Below are positions 42,822-51,700 of a stretch of 64,000 nt of DNA, piece by piece (the first letter of the stretch is position 1; each line of letters starts with the position of its first letter). The notes under the pieces were generated by a model. It was not told the origin of the DNA. It was given only the letters and a program-made list of their open reading frames with translations, and searched no databases. The DNA lies in NCBI RefSeq assembly GCF_030317145.1, contig NZ_JASZYE010000005.1:186001-250000 (forward strand), read 5' to 3'. The position numbers were made by a program, and so were the translations under genes. This DNA is from Variovorax flavidus (lineage in GTDB: Bacteria > Pseudomonadota > Gammaproteobacteria > Burkholderiales > Burkholderiaceae_C).

Positions 42822-43664
42822 ATGAAATTCAAGGGTTCAGACAACTACGTCGCCACTCAGGATCTGATGCTCGCGGTCAATGCCGCCATCACGCTCAAAC
42901 GACCGCTGCTCGTCAAGGGCGAGCCCGGCACCGGCAAGACGATGCTCGCGGAAGAAGTGGCTCAGGCGCTCGAGTTGCCGCTGCTGCAGTGGCACATCAA
43001 GTCGACCACGAAGGCCCAGCAGGGTCTCTATGAATATGACGCGGTGAGCCGCCTGCGCGACTCGCAGCTCGGCGACGAGCGCGTGAAGGACATCCACAAC
43101 TACATCGTGAAGGGCGTGCTGTGGCAGGCCTTCACCGCCGACGAGCCGGTGGCGCTGCTCATCGACGAGATCGACAAGGCCGACATCGAATTCCCGAACG
43201 ATCTCTTGCGCGAGATCGACCGCATGGAGTTCTACTGCTACGAGACGCGCGAGCTGATCCGCGCCAAGCACCGGCCGGTGGTGTTCATCACCTCCAACAA
43301 CGAGAAGGAACTGCCCGACGCCTTCCTGCGCCGCTGCTTCTTCCACTACATCAAGTTCCCCGATGCGGAAACGATGAAGAGCATCGTGGCGGTGCACTTC
43401 CCCGGCCTGAAGCAGGAACTGCTGACGTCGGCGATGAAGACCTTCTACGACGTGCGCAACCTGCCCGGCCTGAAGAAGAAGCCGTCGACCTCCGAGCTGC
43501 TCGACTGGCTCAAGCTGCTGGTCGCCGAGGACATTCCGCTCGAAGCACTGCAGAGCAAGGACGACAAGGTCGCGGTGCCGCCGCTGGTCGGCGCGCTGCT
43601 CAAGAACGAGCAGGACGTGACCTTGTTCGAAAAGCTCGTCTTCATGCAACGCAACAACCGATGA
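42822..43664 (+). CDS. MoxR-family AAA+ ATPase
   Basis: A 280-residue AAA+ ATPase with Walker A GEPGTGKTM (Lys39), Walker B LLIDEIDKAD, sensor-1 VFITSNNEKELPDAF and arginine-finger region LRRCFFHYIKFP. MoxR proteins act as chaperones with VWA-domain partners, and such a partner is encoded at 44530-45717 in the same operon. The ATG at 42822 is preferred to an in-frame GTG at 42789. A TGATTATAT element near 42717 could be its extended -10. Confidence 0.9.
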   Translation: MKFKGSDNYVATQDLMLAVNAAITLKRPLLVKGEPGTGKTMLAEEVAQALELPLLQWHIKSTTKAQQGLYEYDAVSRLRDSQLGDERVKDIHNYIVKGVLWQAFTADEPVALLIDEIDKADIEFPNDLLREIDRMEFYCYETRELIRAKHRPVVFITSNNEKELPDAFLRRCFFHYIKFPDAETMKSIVAVHFPGLKQELLTSAMKTFYDVRNLPGLKKKPSTSELLDWLKLLVAEDIPLEALQSKDDKVAVPPLVGALLKNEQDVTLFEKLVFMQRNNR

Positions 43665-43906
43665 GCGAAGGCCGCCATCCCCCCCGCCAGTTGCTGCTGC
43701 TTGGCGTGGCACAGGCGGTGCTGTTCGTCGCCGGCGCGTTGCTGGGCCGCTGGCTCGGCCTCGCGCTCGGCTTCGACGCTTTCGGGCCCGGCGGCTACAG
43801 CAACGGTGCCATCGCCGGCATCCTGCTGATCGGCTTGGGCGGCGGTGGCGGCGTGCAGTTCGCACGCGCCTGGTACACACGCAAGTACGGTTCTCCGAGG
43901 AGTTGA
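43661..43906 (+). CDS. Small two-helix membrane protein between MoxR and GNAT genes
   Basis: An 81-residue protein. Hydrophobic segments run about residues 11-30 (LLLLGVAQAVLFVAGALLG) and 47-62 (NGAIAGILLIGLGGGGG), with a basic C-terminus. Its ATG overlaps the moxR stop (ATGA). I do not recognise a family. Tight coupling suggests it works with the MoxR/VWA pair, perhaps as a membrane anchor. Confidence 0.75.
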   Translation: MSEGRHPPRQLLLLGVAQAVLFVAGALLGRWLGLALGFDAFGPGGYSNGAIAGILLIGLGGGGGVQFARAWYTRKYGSPRS

Positions 43907-43908
43907 GG

Positions 43909-44523
43909 ATGGCATTCGTCGAGCCTGTCACGCTCAGGTCGCGCGGCATCTCGCTGGTCCCGCTGACGCTGGATCACGAGGAAGGGCTGCGCGACGCCGC
44001 AGCCGATGGCGAGTTGTGGAACATTCGCGTGACCTCGGTGCCCGAGCCGCAGCAGACGCGTGGCTACATCGAGAGCGCGCTCCAGATGCGCGAGGCCGGC
44101 AACCGCTTCGCCTTCGCGGTGACCGACGAGGCCAGCGGCGAGGTGCTCGGCACCACGAGCTTCCACGACATCCTGCCCGCAGTGAAGCGCGTCGAGATCG
44201 GCTACACCTGGTACGCCCAGCGCTGCCAGCGCACGCACGTCAACACCACCTGCAAGCTGCTGATGCTCACGCACGCCTTCGATACGCTGGACTGCCACGT
44301 GGTGGGCTGGCGCACCGACAACTTCAATCACGCGTCGCAGCGCGCCATCGAGCGCCTCGGCGCCCGCAAGGACGGCGTGATCCGCGGCCATGCGCTGCGC
44401 CGCGACGGCACCATCCGCGACACCGTGATGTACAGCCTGCGCTCGGGCGAGTGGCCCGAGGTGCGCGCCCAATTGATGTACCTGCTGGACAAACCCCGCA
44501 CGAACCCTTCGCCCCGGGAGTGA
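43909..44523 (+). CDS. GNAT acetyltransferase, RimJ/RimL type
   Basis: A 204-residue acetyltransferase with the RimJ/L pattern: LRSRGISLVPLT at the N-terminus, FAFAVTDEASGEVLGTTSF, VEIGYTWYAQRCQRTHVNT and ERLGARKDGVIRGHAL. The acetyl-CoA loop is present though not the classical RxxGxG. It separates the MoxR and VWA genes and may have inserted into a formerly tighter operon. Start at the ATG 43909 with GAGGAG upstream. Confidence 0.85.
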   Translation: MAFVEPVTLRSRGISLVPLTLDHEEGLRDAAADGELWNIRVTSVPEPQQTRGYIESALQMREAGNRFAFAVTDEASGEVLGTTSFHDILPAVKRVEIGYTWYAQRCQRTHVNTTCKLLMLTHAFDTLDCHVVGWRTDNFNHASQRAIERLGARKDGVIRGHALRRDGTIRDTVMYSLRSGEWPEVRAQLMYLLDKPRTNPSPRE

Positions 44524-44529
44524 TTCGCC

Positions 44530-45717
44530 ATGCTGATCGACTTCTTCTACACCCTGCGTTCCGCGAAGCTGCCGGTATCGGTCAAGGAATACCTGACCCT
44601 GCTCGAAGCCTTGCAGGCCGACGTCGTCGGCCCCAACTCCGACGGCGCCTTCGGACTCGACGACTTCTATTACCTGTCGCGCACCGCGCTGGTGAAGGAC
44701 GAGAAGCACTACGACAAGTTCGACCGCGCCTTTGCCGCCTACTTCAAGGGCGTCGAGATGCTGGCCGACTTCACCAAGGAAGTGCCGCTCGACTGGCTGC
44801 GCAAGACCCTGGAGCGTGAGTTCACCGCCGAGGAAAAGGCCAAGATCGAGAAGATGGGCTGGGACGAGCTCATGGAAACGCTGAAGAAGCGCTTCGAGGA
44901 GCAGAAGGAGCGGCACGAGGGCGGCAACAAGTGGATCGGCACGGGCGGCACCTCGCCCTTCGGCCATGGCGGCTACAACCCGCAGGGCGTGCGCATCGGC
45001 GGCGCCGGCAAGAACAAGAGCGCGGTCAAGGTCTGGGACCAGCGGGCCTACAAGGACTACGACGACAGCCAGGAACTCGGCACCCGCAACATCAAGATCG
45101 CGCTGCGGCGCCTGCGCAAGTTCGCGCGCGAAGGGCACGAGGAAGAGCTGGACCTCGACGACACCATCCGGTCGACTGCGGCCAACGCCGGCTACCTCGA
45201 CATCAAGATGGTGCCGGAGCGGCACAACAACGTGAAGGTGCTGCTGCTGATGGACGTCGGCGGCACGATGGACGAGCACATCCAGCGCGTCGAGGAGCTG
45301 TTCTCGGCCGTCAAGACGGAGTTCAAGCACCTGGAGTTCTATTACTTCCACAACTGCGTCTACGACTTCATGTGGAAGAACAACCGCCGGCGCTACTCCG
45401 AGAAGTTCGCGACCTGGGACATCATTCGCAAGTACAACAAGGACTACAAGCTGATCTTCGTCGGCGACGCGACGATGAGCCCCTACGAGATCCTGCAGCC
45501 GGGCGGCAGCGTCGAATACAACAACGAGGAAGCCGGCGCCGAGTGGATCCAGCGCCTCACGCACGCCTTCCCGAAGTTCGCCTGGATCAACCCCGAGCCC
45601 CAGGGCGTCTGGCAGTACCGCCAGAGCATTGCCGTGATGCAGCAACTCGTGTCGCACCGCATGTATCCGCTCACGCTCCGGGGGCTGGAGGATGCGATGC
45701 GCTTGCTCTCCAAGTAG
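44530..45717 (+). CDS. VWA-containing CoxE-like protein with degenerate MIDAS
   Basis: A 395-residue protein of the VWA/CoxE family (COG3552/3825-like) that pairs with MoxR ATPases. The N-terminal helical half is followed by a Gly-rich linker (residues about 131-160) and the VWA domain. The metal site DxSxS is DVGGT at 242-246, keeping the Asp but losing both Ser; later the Asp of FVGDATMSPYE is present. Likely target-protein handling for the partner ATPase; metal binding is uncertain. Confidence 0.85.
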   Translation: MLIDFFYTLRSAKLPVSVKEYLTLLEALQADVVGPNSDGAFGLDDFYYLSRTALVKDEKHYDKFDRAFAAYFKGVEMLADFTKEVPLDWLRKTLEREFTAEEKAKIEKMGWDELMETLKKRFEEQKERHEGGNKWIGTGGTSPFGHGGYNPQGVRIGGAGKNKSAVKVWDQRAYKDYDDSQELGTRNIKIALRRLRKFAREGHEEELDLDDTIRSTAANAGYLDIKMVPERHNNVKVLLLMDVGGTMDEHIQRVEELFSAVKTEFKHLEFYYFHNCVYDFMWKNNRRRYSEKFATWDIIRKYNKDYKLIFVGDATMSPYEILQPGGSVEYNNEEAGAEWIQRLTHAFPKFAWINPEPQGVWQYRQSIAVMQQLVSHRMYPLTLRGLEDAMRLLSK

Positions 45718-45878
45718 CAGGGCCGCGTAGGCCTTTCTCATCACAAGAGTGGGGAATATTCCTTACAAATCGATGTAATCCACAAAAGTTTGTCACACGG
45801 CGCTTTTTTCCCATTACAGTTAACACTTAAGGATTCATAAGAAGTACGTTCAACCTGAATCCCCGAGGAGGTGTCGCC

Positions 45879-46796
45879 GTGTCTGCCCTGCTGTCCTTCC
45901 CGATAGAGCCCCCGGTTCGCGAGCAACCGGTCCCGGCGGATTCGAGCCGCTCGCCCTTCAAGACCCCCCCAGACTTCCTCAGCATCCGTGGCGTGCGGCT
46001 GCCCATTGACGAACTGGTCGACAAGTCGCTCTTCGTTCCCGAATACCGCCAGCGCCTGCGGCACCGGCTGCTCGATGCCAGTCCGTTTCCCCATCTGGTG
46101 CTCGAAGGCATCTTTCATCCGGCGCTGCTGGAACTGGTCGCCGAGGAATTCGACATGCTTCCCGCTTCCGGCTGGGCGGAGGTCAGGAGCAAGTACGAAT
46201 CCACGCGCCGCTCGGTCCTCGGCGTGTCGCTGGGCCCGGCAACCCAGCTTTACTTCAACATCGTCAATTCGGGCTGGTTCACCGAGTGGCTGTCCTGCGT
46301 CACGGACGTGCCCTACCTGCTGCCGGACCCCAAGCTCTTCGGCGGCGGGCTGCACGAGAGCCGCAACGGAGCGACCTTCGCGGTACATCGCGACTTCAAC
46401 CGGCACCGTCACCTGGGGCTGAAGAACGAAATGGTCTTCATCACCTACCTGAACAAGGGGTGGGATCCGGAATGGGGTTCGGCGCTCGAACTGTGGGACA
46501 AGAAGGTCAACCATTGCGTGACCAGCATCCAGCCGGAGTTCGGCCGGACCATCCTGATGCCGCACGGCCCCGCCAGCTATCACGGACACACCAAGCCGCT
46601 GCAAACGCCTGACGGCCGCCCTCGCCGCTCGGTGGCGGCGTACTACTACACCAGCCCGCTCGCCGGAAAGCAGCATGGCGACGAGTCGGCGTCGGTGTTC
46701 ATGCGGCCTGCGCGGGTCGATCAGGTCAAGACCTTCGCCCGCATGATCGTGCCGCCGGTGATCTGGGCACTGGGCCGAAGGATCACCGGGCGCTGA
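45879..46796 (+). CDS. 2-oxoglutarate-Fe(II) oxygenase, prolyl-4-hydroxylase type
   Basis: A 305-residue dioxygenase starting at a GTG with GAGGAGG seven bases upstream. Iron ligands are His170 and Asp172 in VHRDFN and a distal His in SYHGH (235 or 237), with Arg250 as the 2-oxoglutarate partner. Family members hydroxylate proteins or small molecules. The 161-bp AT-rich gap upstream includes a perfect GGAATATTCC at 45753-45762 and a TTGTCA/TTACAG-like promoter. The function is otherwise unknown. Confidence 0.82.
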   Translation: MSALLSFPIEPPVREQPVPADSSRSPFKTPPDFLSIRGVRLPIDELVDKSLFVPEYRQRLRHRLLDASPFPHLVLEGIFHPALLELVAEEFDMLPASGWAEVRSKYESTRRSVLGVSLGPATQLYFNIVNSGWFTEWLSCVTDVPYLLPDPKLFGGGLHESRNGATFAVHRDFNRHRHLGLKNEMVFITYLNKGWDPEWGSALELWDKKVNHCVTSIQPEFGRTILMPHGPASYHGHTKPLQTPDGRPRRSVAAYYYTSPLAGKQHGDESASVFMRPARVDQVKTFARMIVPPVIWALGRRITGR

Positions 46797-46854
46797 GAGC
46801 GCCGGGACCGCTCACGCGGTCGGAGGATGGAGGCGGGTCTGTCAAAATGCCCGC

Positions 46855-48747
46855 ATGCTTGGGTTGGTCCCTCTTCTCACGCCGGCTTGGATGCCGGCGT
46901 TGTTATTTGCAGGCATCCTTCTTCTGCAGGGTTGCAGTCTGCTGCCTTCGAAGGAAAGCGCCGAGACGGACACCACCACGAGCCCGGTGTCCGGGGAGAC
47001 CCGCGAGTCCAAGGGCGGCGAAGCGTTCACCGTCGACGTGCAGGCGCCCGATTCGGTACGCGAGTACCTCGAGCGCAATCTCGAAATCCAGCGCTACCGC
47101 CAGCTCGACGACCTCGGCGCCATCGAGTTGTCGCGACTCATGGTCGCGGCCGAGGCCAACGCACGCGAACTGCTCAACACCGTCGGCTACTTCACACCCA
47201 CCCTCACGCTCGAACTGCGGGAAACGCCCGGCGCGAAGGCCCCGCGTGAAGTGAGGATCACCGTCGTGCCCGGCGAGCTCACGCGCGTGAGCAACGTGCA
47301 GATCGACTTCAGCGGGCCCATCGCGGAGGACAAGGAGTCCGAGCCGCGGCGCGACGCAATCCGCGTCGATTGGCCGATGCGTGCCGGCCAGCCCTTCAAC
47401 CAGCAGGCCTGGGACAACGCCAAGACCGCCGCCCAGCGCAACCTGACCGCCCGGCGCTACGCCACCGGCAGCATTCTCACCAGCCGCGCCGAGATCGACG
47501 CCGATCGCAGCGAGGCGAAGCTCGGCATCACGCTCGATTCCGGCCCGGCCTACCGCTTCGGCCCGCTGGTGGTGCAAGGCAACGAGCGCTTCGACGCGGA
47601 CAGCGTGCGCCGGCTCGCGCGCGTTCCCTTCGGCTCCGACTACGACCGGCAGCAGCTGCTCGATGCCCAGCAGCGGCTGGCGGGCAGCGGCTACTTCGAG
47701 TCGGTGTTCCTCACGCTCGACACGCACGGCACCGACCCGCTGGCGGCGCCCGTCATCGCCCAGGTGCGCGAGGCCCCGCTCCAGAAGGTCGTGGCCGGCG
47801 TGGGCTTCACCACCGACAGCGGCGTGCGCTTTTCGCTGGACCACATCCACAACAGCATGCCAATCCTGGGCTGGCGCGCGGTGTCCGGCCTCTACTTCGA
47901 CCGGGACAAGCAAACGATCGGCACGGAGTGGAGCGCGATCCCCGGCGACAACGGCTGGCGTTCGTTCGGGTCGGCGCAGCTCAAGAGCGAGGTCTCGGGC
48001 AGCTACACGGTCGACAGCGGACGCCTGCGCGGCGGACGCAGCCAGGCCAGCGACCACATCGACCGCAGCTACTTCCTGCAGTACGACTATGCGCAGAACC
48101 ACGGTTTCGATCCGCCGCCCTCCGCGTCGGCGCTGAGCCTCAACTGGGGCTGGACCGGGCGCTACTTCGACAACGCCGCAGCGCCGACCCGCGGCCAGGG
48201 CGTCTCGCTGGAACTCGGCGCGGGGTACACGCTGACCGGCGAGCGCGCCCCATTCACTCGCACCTACATACGCTGGGTCGGCTTCGTTCCCTTCGGCACG
48301 GTGGAAAGCGCAGACCGGTCGCAGGCGCGCAGCGGCCGTATCCAGCTGCGCAGCGAACTCGGTGCGGTGGTCGCGAGCGACACCGCGCAGATCCCGACCA
48401 CGCTGGGCTTCCTCACGGGCGGCGACACCACGGTTCGCGGCTACGGCTATCGGTCCATCGGCGCGGTCCGGCCCGACGGCACGGTCATCGCCGGCCGCTA
48501 CCTCGGCGTCGCCAGCATCGAATGGCAGCGCCCCTTCGTCTACCAGGGAAAGATGACCGACTGGGAAAGCACGGTCTTCATCGACGCGGGCGCGGTAGCG
48601 GACCATCCCAACGAACTCGAAACCAAGGTGGGCGTGGGCGTCGGTGCGCGCTGGCGCAGCCCCATCGGGCCGGTGCAGATCGATGTCGCCTACGGCATCG
48701 ACGTACAGAAGTTCAGGCTGCACCTGCGGCTGGGCTTCACCTTCTGA
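46855..48747 (+). CDS. tamA: Translocation and assembly module outer-membrane protein TamA
   Basis: A 630-residue Omp85-family protein: three POTRA domains (about residues 55-290), then a 16-strand barrel ending in GPVQIDVAYGIDVQKFRLHLRLGFTF, whose final Phe is the BAM recognition residue. It contains the family block GGDTTVRGYGYRSIG. The N-terminus has a hydrophobic segment and LLLQGC, so Cys27 may be lipidated. It lies 4 bp before tamB, with which it inserts outer-membrane proteins. Confidence 0.92.
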   Translation: MLGLVPLLTPAWMPALLFAGILLLQGCSLLPSKESAETDTTTSPVSGETRESKGGEAFTVDVQAPDSVREYLERNLEIQRYRQLDDLGAIELSRLMVAAEANARELLNTVGYFTPTLTLELRETPGAKAPREVRITVVPGELTRVSNVQIDFSGPIAEDKESEPRRDAIRVDWPMRAGQPFNQQAWDNAKTAAQRNLTARRYATGSILTSRAEIDADRSEAKLGITLDSGPAYRFGPLVVQGNERFDADSVRRLARVPFGSDYDRQQLLDAQQRLAGSGYFESVFLTLDTHGTDPLAAPVIAQVREAPLQKVVAGVGFTTDSGVRFSLDHIHNSMPILGWRAVSGLYFDRDKQTIGTEWSAIPGDNGWRSFGSAQLKSEVSGSYTVDSGRLRGGRSQASDHIDRSYFLQYDYAQNHGFDPPPSASALSLNWGWTGRYFDNAAAPTRGQGVSLELGAGYTLTGERAPFTRTYIRWVGFVPFGTVESADRSQARSGRIQLRSELGAVVASDTAQIPTTLGFLTGGDTTVRGYGYRSIGAVRPDGTVIAGRYLGVASIEWQRPFVYQGKMTDWESTVFIDAGAVADHPNELETKVGVGVGARWRSPIGPVQIDVAYGIDVQKFRLHLRLGFTF

Positions 48748-48751
48748 ACCC

Positions 48752-51700
48752 ATGACGACCGACACCGCCACCGAGCCCACGCCCGCCCCCGCACCACCGG
48801 TGCGCCGATCGTTCGGCCGTCGGGCGTTGCGGGCGTTCGCGTGGGGAGTGACAGGGCTGGTGGTGCTGGTGCTTGCGCTCGCGGCGGGCGCCTGGTGGTG
48901 GCTGGGCACGAACGAATCGCTGGCCTTCGCCCTCGCGCGCACCGCGCGCTACCTGCCGGCCAGCCAGACGCTGGAAAGCCGCGACGTCACCGGCTCGCTG
49001 CGCGCAGGCGGACGCATCGGCTGGCTGCGATGGGAAAGCGAAAGCCTCGCGGTCGAGGTGACGGACGCGCGGATCGGCTGGCGGCTGGCGCCGCTGCTGC
49101 GGCGAAGGGTCGAACTCGGCGAAGTGCATGCGGGCCAGGTGCTGATCGAACAGCGCGGCCAGCGCGAGGCGAAGCCGGTCGAGCCGCTGCAGCAGATCGT
49201 GCTGCCGGTGGAGATCGAGATCCCGTTTCGCATCGACGACCTGCGCTGGGCCGGTCCGCCGGCGCTCCAGGCCACGATGCTCGCCGGCAGCTATCGCTAT
49301 GCCGACTCGCACCATCTGCTCGACATCGAGGGCGTGGACATCGCCGACGGCCATTACGGCGCGAAGCTCAAGCTGCAGGGCCCGGCGCCGATGGCGATCG
49401 AGGCGTCGATGAACGGCCGTGTGCGCGCCACGCTCGCGAAGGATCGCAACATCCACGTGCTGGCCGAAGCCAGCGTGAAGGGCAACCTGGCCGGCGCCGA
49501 CGCCCGCATCGCCGTCGACGCACACCTGCAGCCCGTCGAGCAAAGCGCGGAACCGCCGATGCGTGCGCAATTGCAGGGAAACATCGCGCCCTGGCAACCG
49601 CAGCCGGTGATCGACGCCAAGGCCGAACTCGAAAACGTCGACCTGGCCCGCCTCTGGCCCGAGGCGCCGGCCACCCAGCTCACCGGCGAGATCGAGGCCG
49701 GCCCCGACGCCACGGTCGGCACGCAGGGCTGGAAGGCCAGCGCCGACATCCGCAATGCGCTGCCCGGCCCCTGGGACACCGGCAAGCTGCCGGTCGAACA
49801 GGTCGAGGCGAACGCCACTTTCGACGGCACGAACTGGACGCTGCCCGGGGCCACCGTGCACCTCGGCGGCGGACGCATCGAGGCCGAAGGCAACTGGAGC
49901 CCCGCTCCGGCCCCCTGGCAGGCGCGCGCCACCGTGCGCAGCGTGCAGCTCGGCGCGCTGCATACGCAGCTTGCGGGCGCTCCGGTGACGGGCACCGTCA
50001 AGGCCGACCAGCAAGGCGAGGCGCTGCGCTTCGATGTCGCGCTCCGGGCCGAGGGCGGCGCAGGCAGCCGGGATTCGCACGGCCTGCGGCTCGAACGCGC
50101 CCAGGCCCAGGGCCAGTGGAAGGACAAGGTGCTGGACCTGCGCACCCTGCGCATCGAAGCCCAGCGCGCCAGCCTCGACGGACGGCTGCAAGTGCTCGTG
50201 GACGAGCAGGCCGGCAACGGCAACCTGAACCTCGTCGTGCCGGGCGGCACCGTGCAGGTCCAGGGGCGCATCGCGCCCGCCACCGGCAACGGGCAGATCA
50301 GGGCCCAGGTCGATGACGCCGGTGCGATGCAGGCATGGATCGAGGCGCTGCCCGAACTGAACAACCCCTTCGGAGGCGCCACCGTGAAGGGCAATGCCCG
50401 GCTCGACGCGACGTGGCAAGGCGGATGGCAGGCCGTGCAGCGCCGCCTCCAGAACGCGAACGAGCCGCCCGCGCGCGGCGCCGCCGAGCCGACGCTGCAA
50501 GCGACGTTGACGGTGCCGAAACTGGACCTGCGGCTGGCGCCAGCCACCGCCGCCGAGAGCGCCACCGCCATCGCCTTCAACGGCGTCCGCGCGGAGCTGT
50601 CGGGCGGCCTGGCGCAGGCCACGCTGGCGCTGAAGGGCGAAGCGACGAGCGGCACCCAAAAGATCACGCTCGACACCCGCGCCAGCGGCGGCATCGAGCG
50701 CGAGAACCAGTGGCGCGCCGCGCTCGCCAGCTTGCATCTGCAGGCACAAGACAGCACGCGACCCGGCCCATGGACCGTGGAGCTGAGCCGCGCCGTCAGC
50801 GCGAAGATCCGCAACGTCCCGGGCGCCCATCCGCGGCTCGAAGTCGAAGCTTCCGCCGCGGCCGCCACGCTGCGCGGCCCCCTGCCCGGCACGGTGCAGA
50901 TCGACTGGGACCCGCTGCGCTTCAGCCGCAGCGGCACGGCGCCCAACCTCGCCTTCCGCCTCCAGTCCAAGGGACGGATGCAGGGTCTGCCCATGGCATG
51001 GGCCGAAGCCATGGGCGAAGGCAACGCGCTCGCCCAGGTCGGCTTCAGCGGCGACCTCGTGTTCGACGGCGACTGGGACATCGACGCCGGCGACACCCTG
51101 CGCGCCCGCGCCCGGCTCATCCGCAAGAGCGGCGACCTCCGCGTGCAGGCGGGCGAGGCCGCGCTGGTCACGCGCATCACCAGCCACGGCACCGGTACCG
51201 CGAGCGAAATCACCATGGACGCGGCCGGCCCCGGCGCGAGCACGCCCGCGGGCTTGCGCCAGGCCGAGCTGACGGTCGGCGCCGAAGGCGACACGGTGCG
51301 CGCCAACCTCGCCTGGGACAGCGAACGCGCCGGCCAAATCCGCATCGAGGCCAGCACGCGCATGCAACAGCGCCAGGGCGGCTGGCAATGGGCGGCCGAT
51401 GCGCCGCTGGCAGGCCGCGTCACCGCCCGCATGCCCAACCTGGGCGTCTGGTCCATGCTCGCGCCGCCCGGCTGGCGAGTCGGCGGCACGCTGCAGACCG
51501 ACGCCACGCTGTCGGGCAGCCGCACCGATCCGCGCTGGAGCGGCACGCTGGAGGCCGACCAGCTCGCAGTGCGCGCGCTGGTCGAAGGGCTGGACCTTCG
51601 CGACGGGCGCCTGCGAGCGAAGCTCGAAGGCAACCACGTCGAGATCACCGAATTCACCCTCAAGGGCGGGGCCGGCAGCCAGACCCGCATTGCGGGCCAG

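Noticed and set aside
45753..45762. Perfect GGAATATTCC before the 2OG oxygenase.
   Set aside because: A single 10-bp palindrome is expected by chance at this scale; mentioned only in the gene entry.
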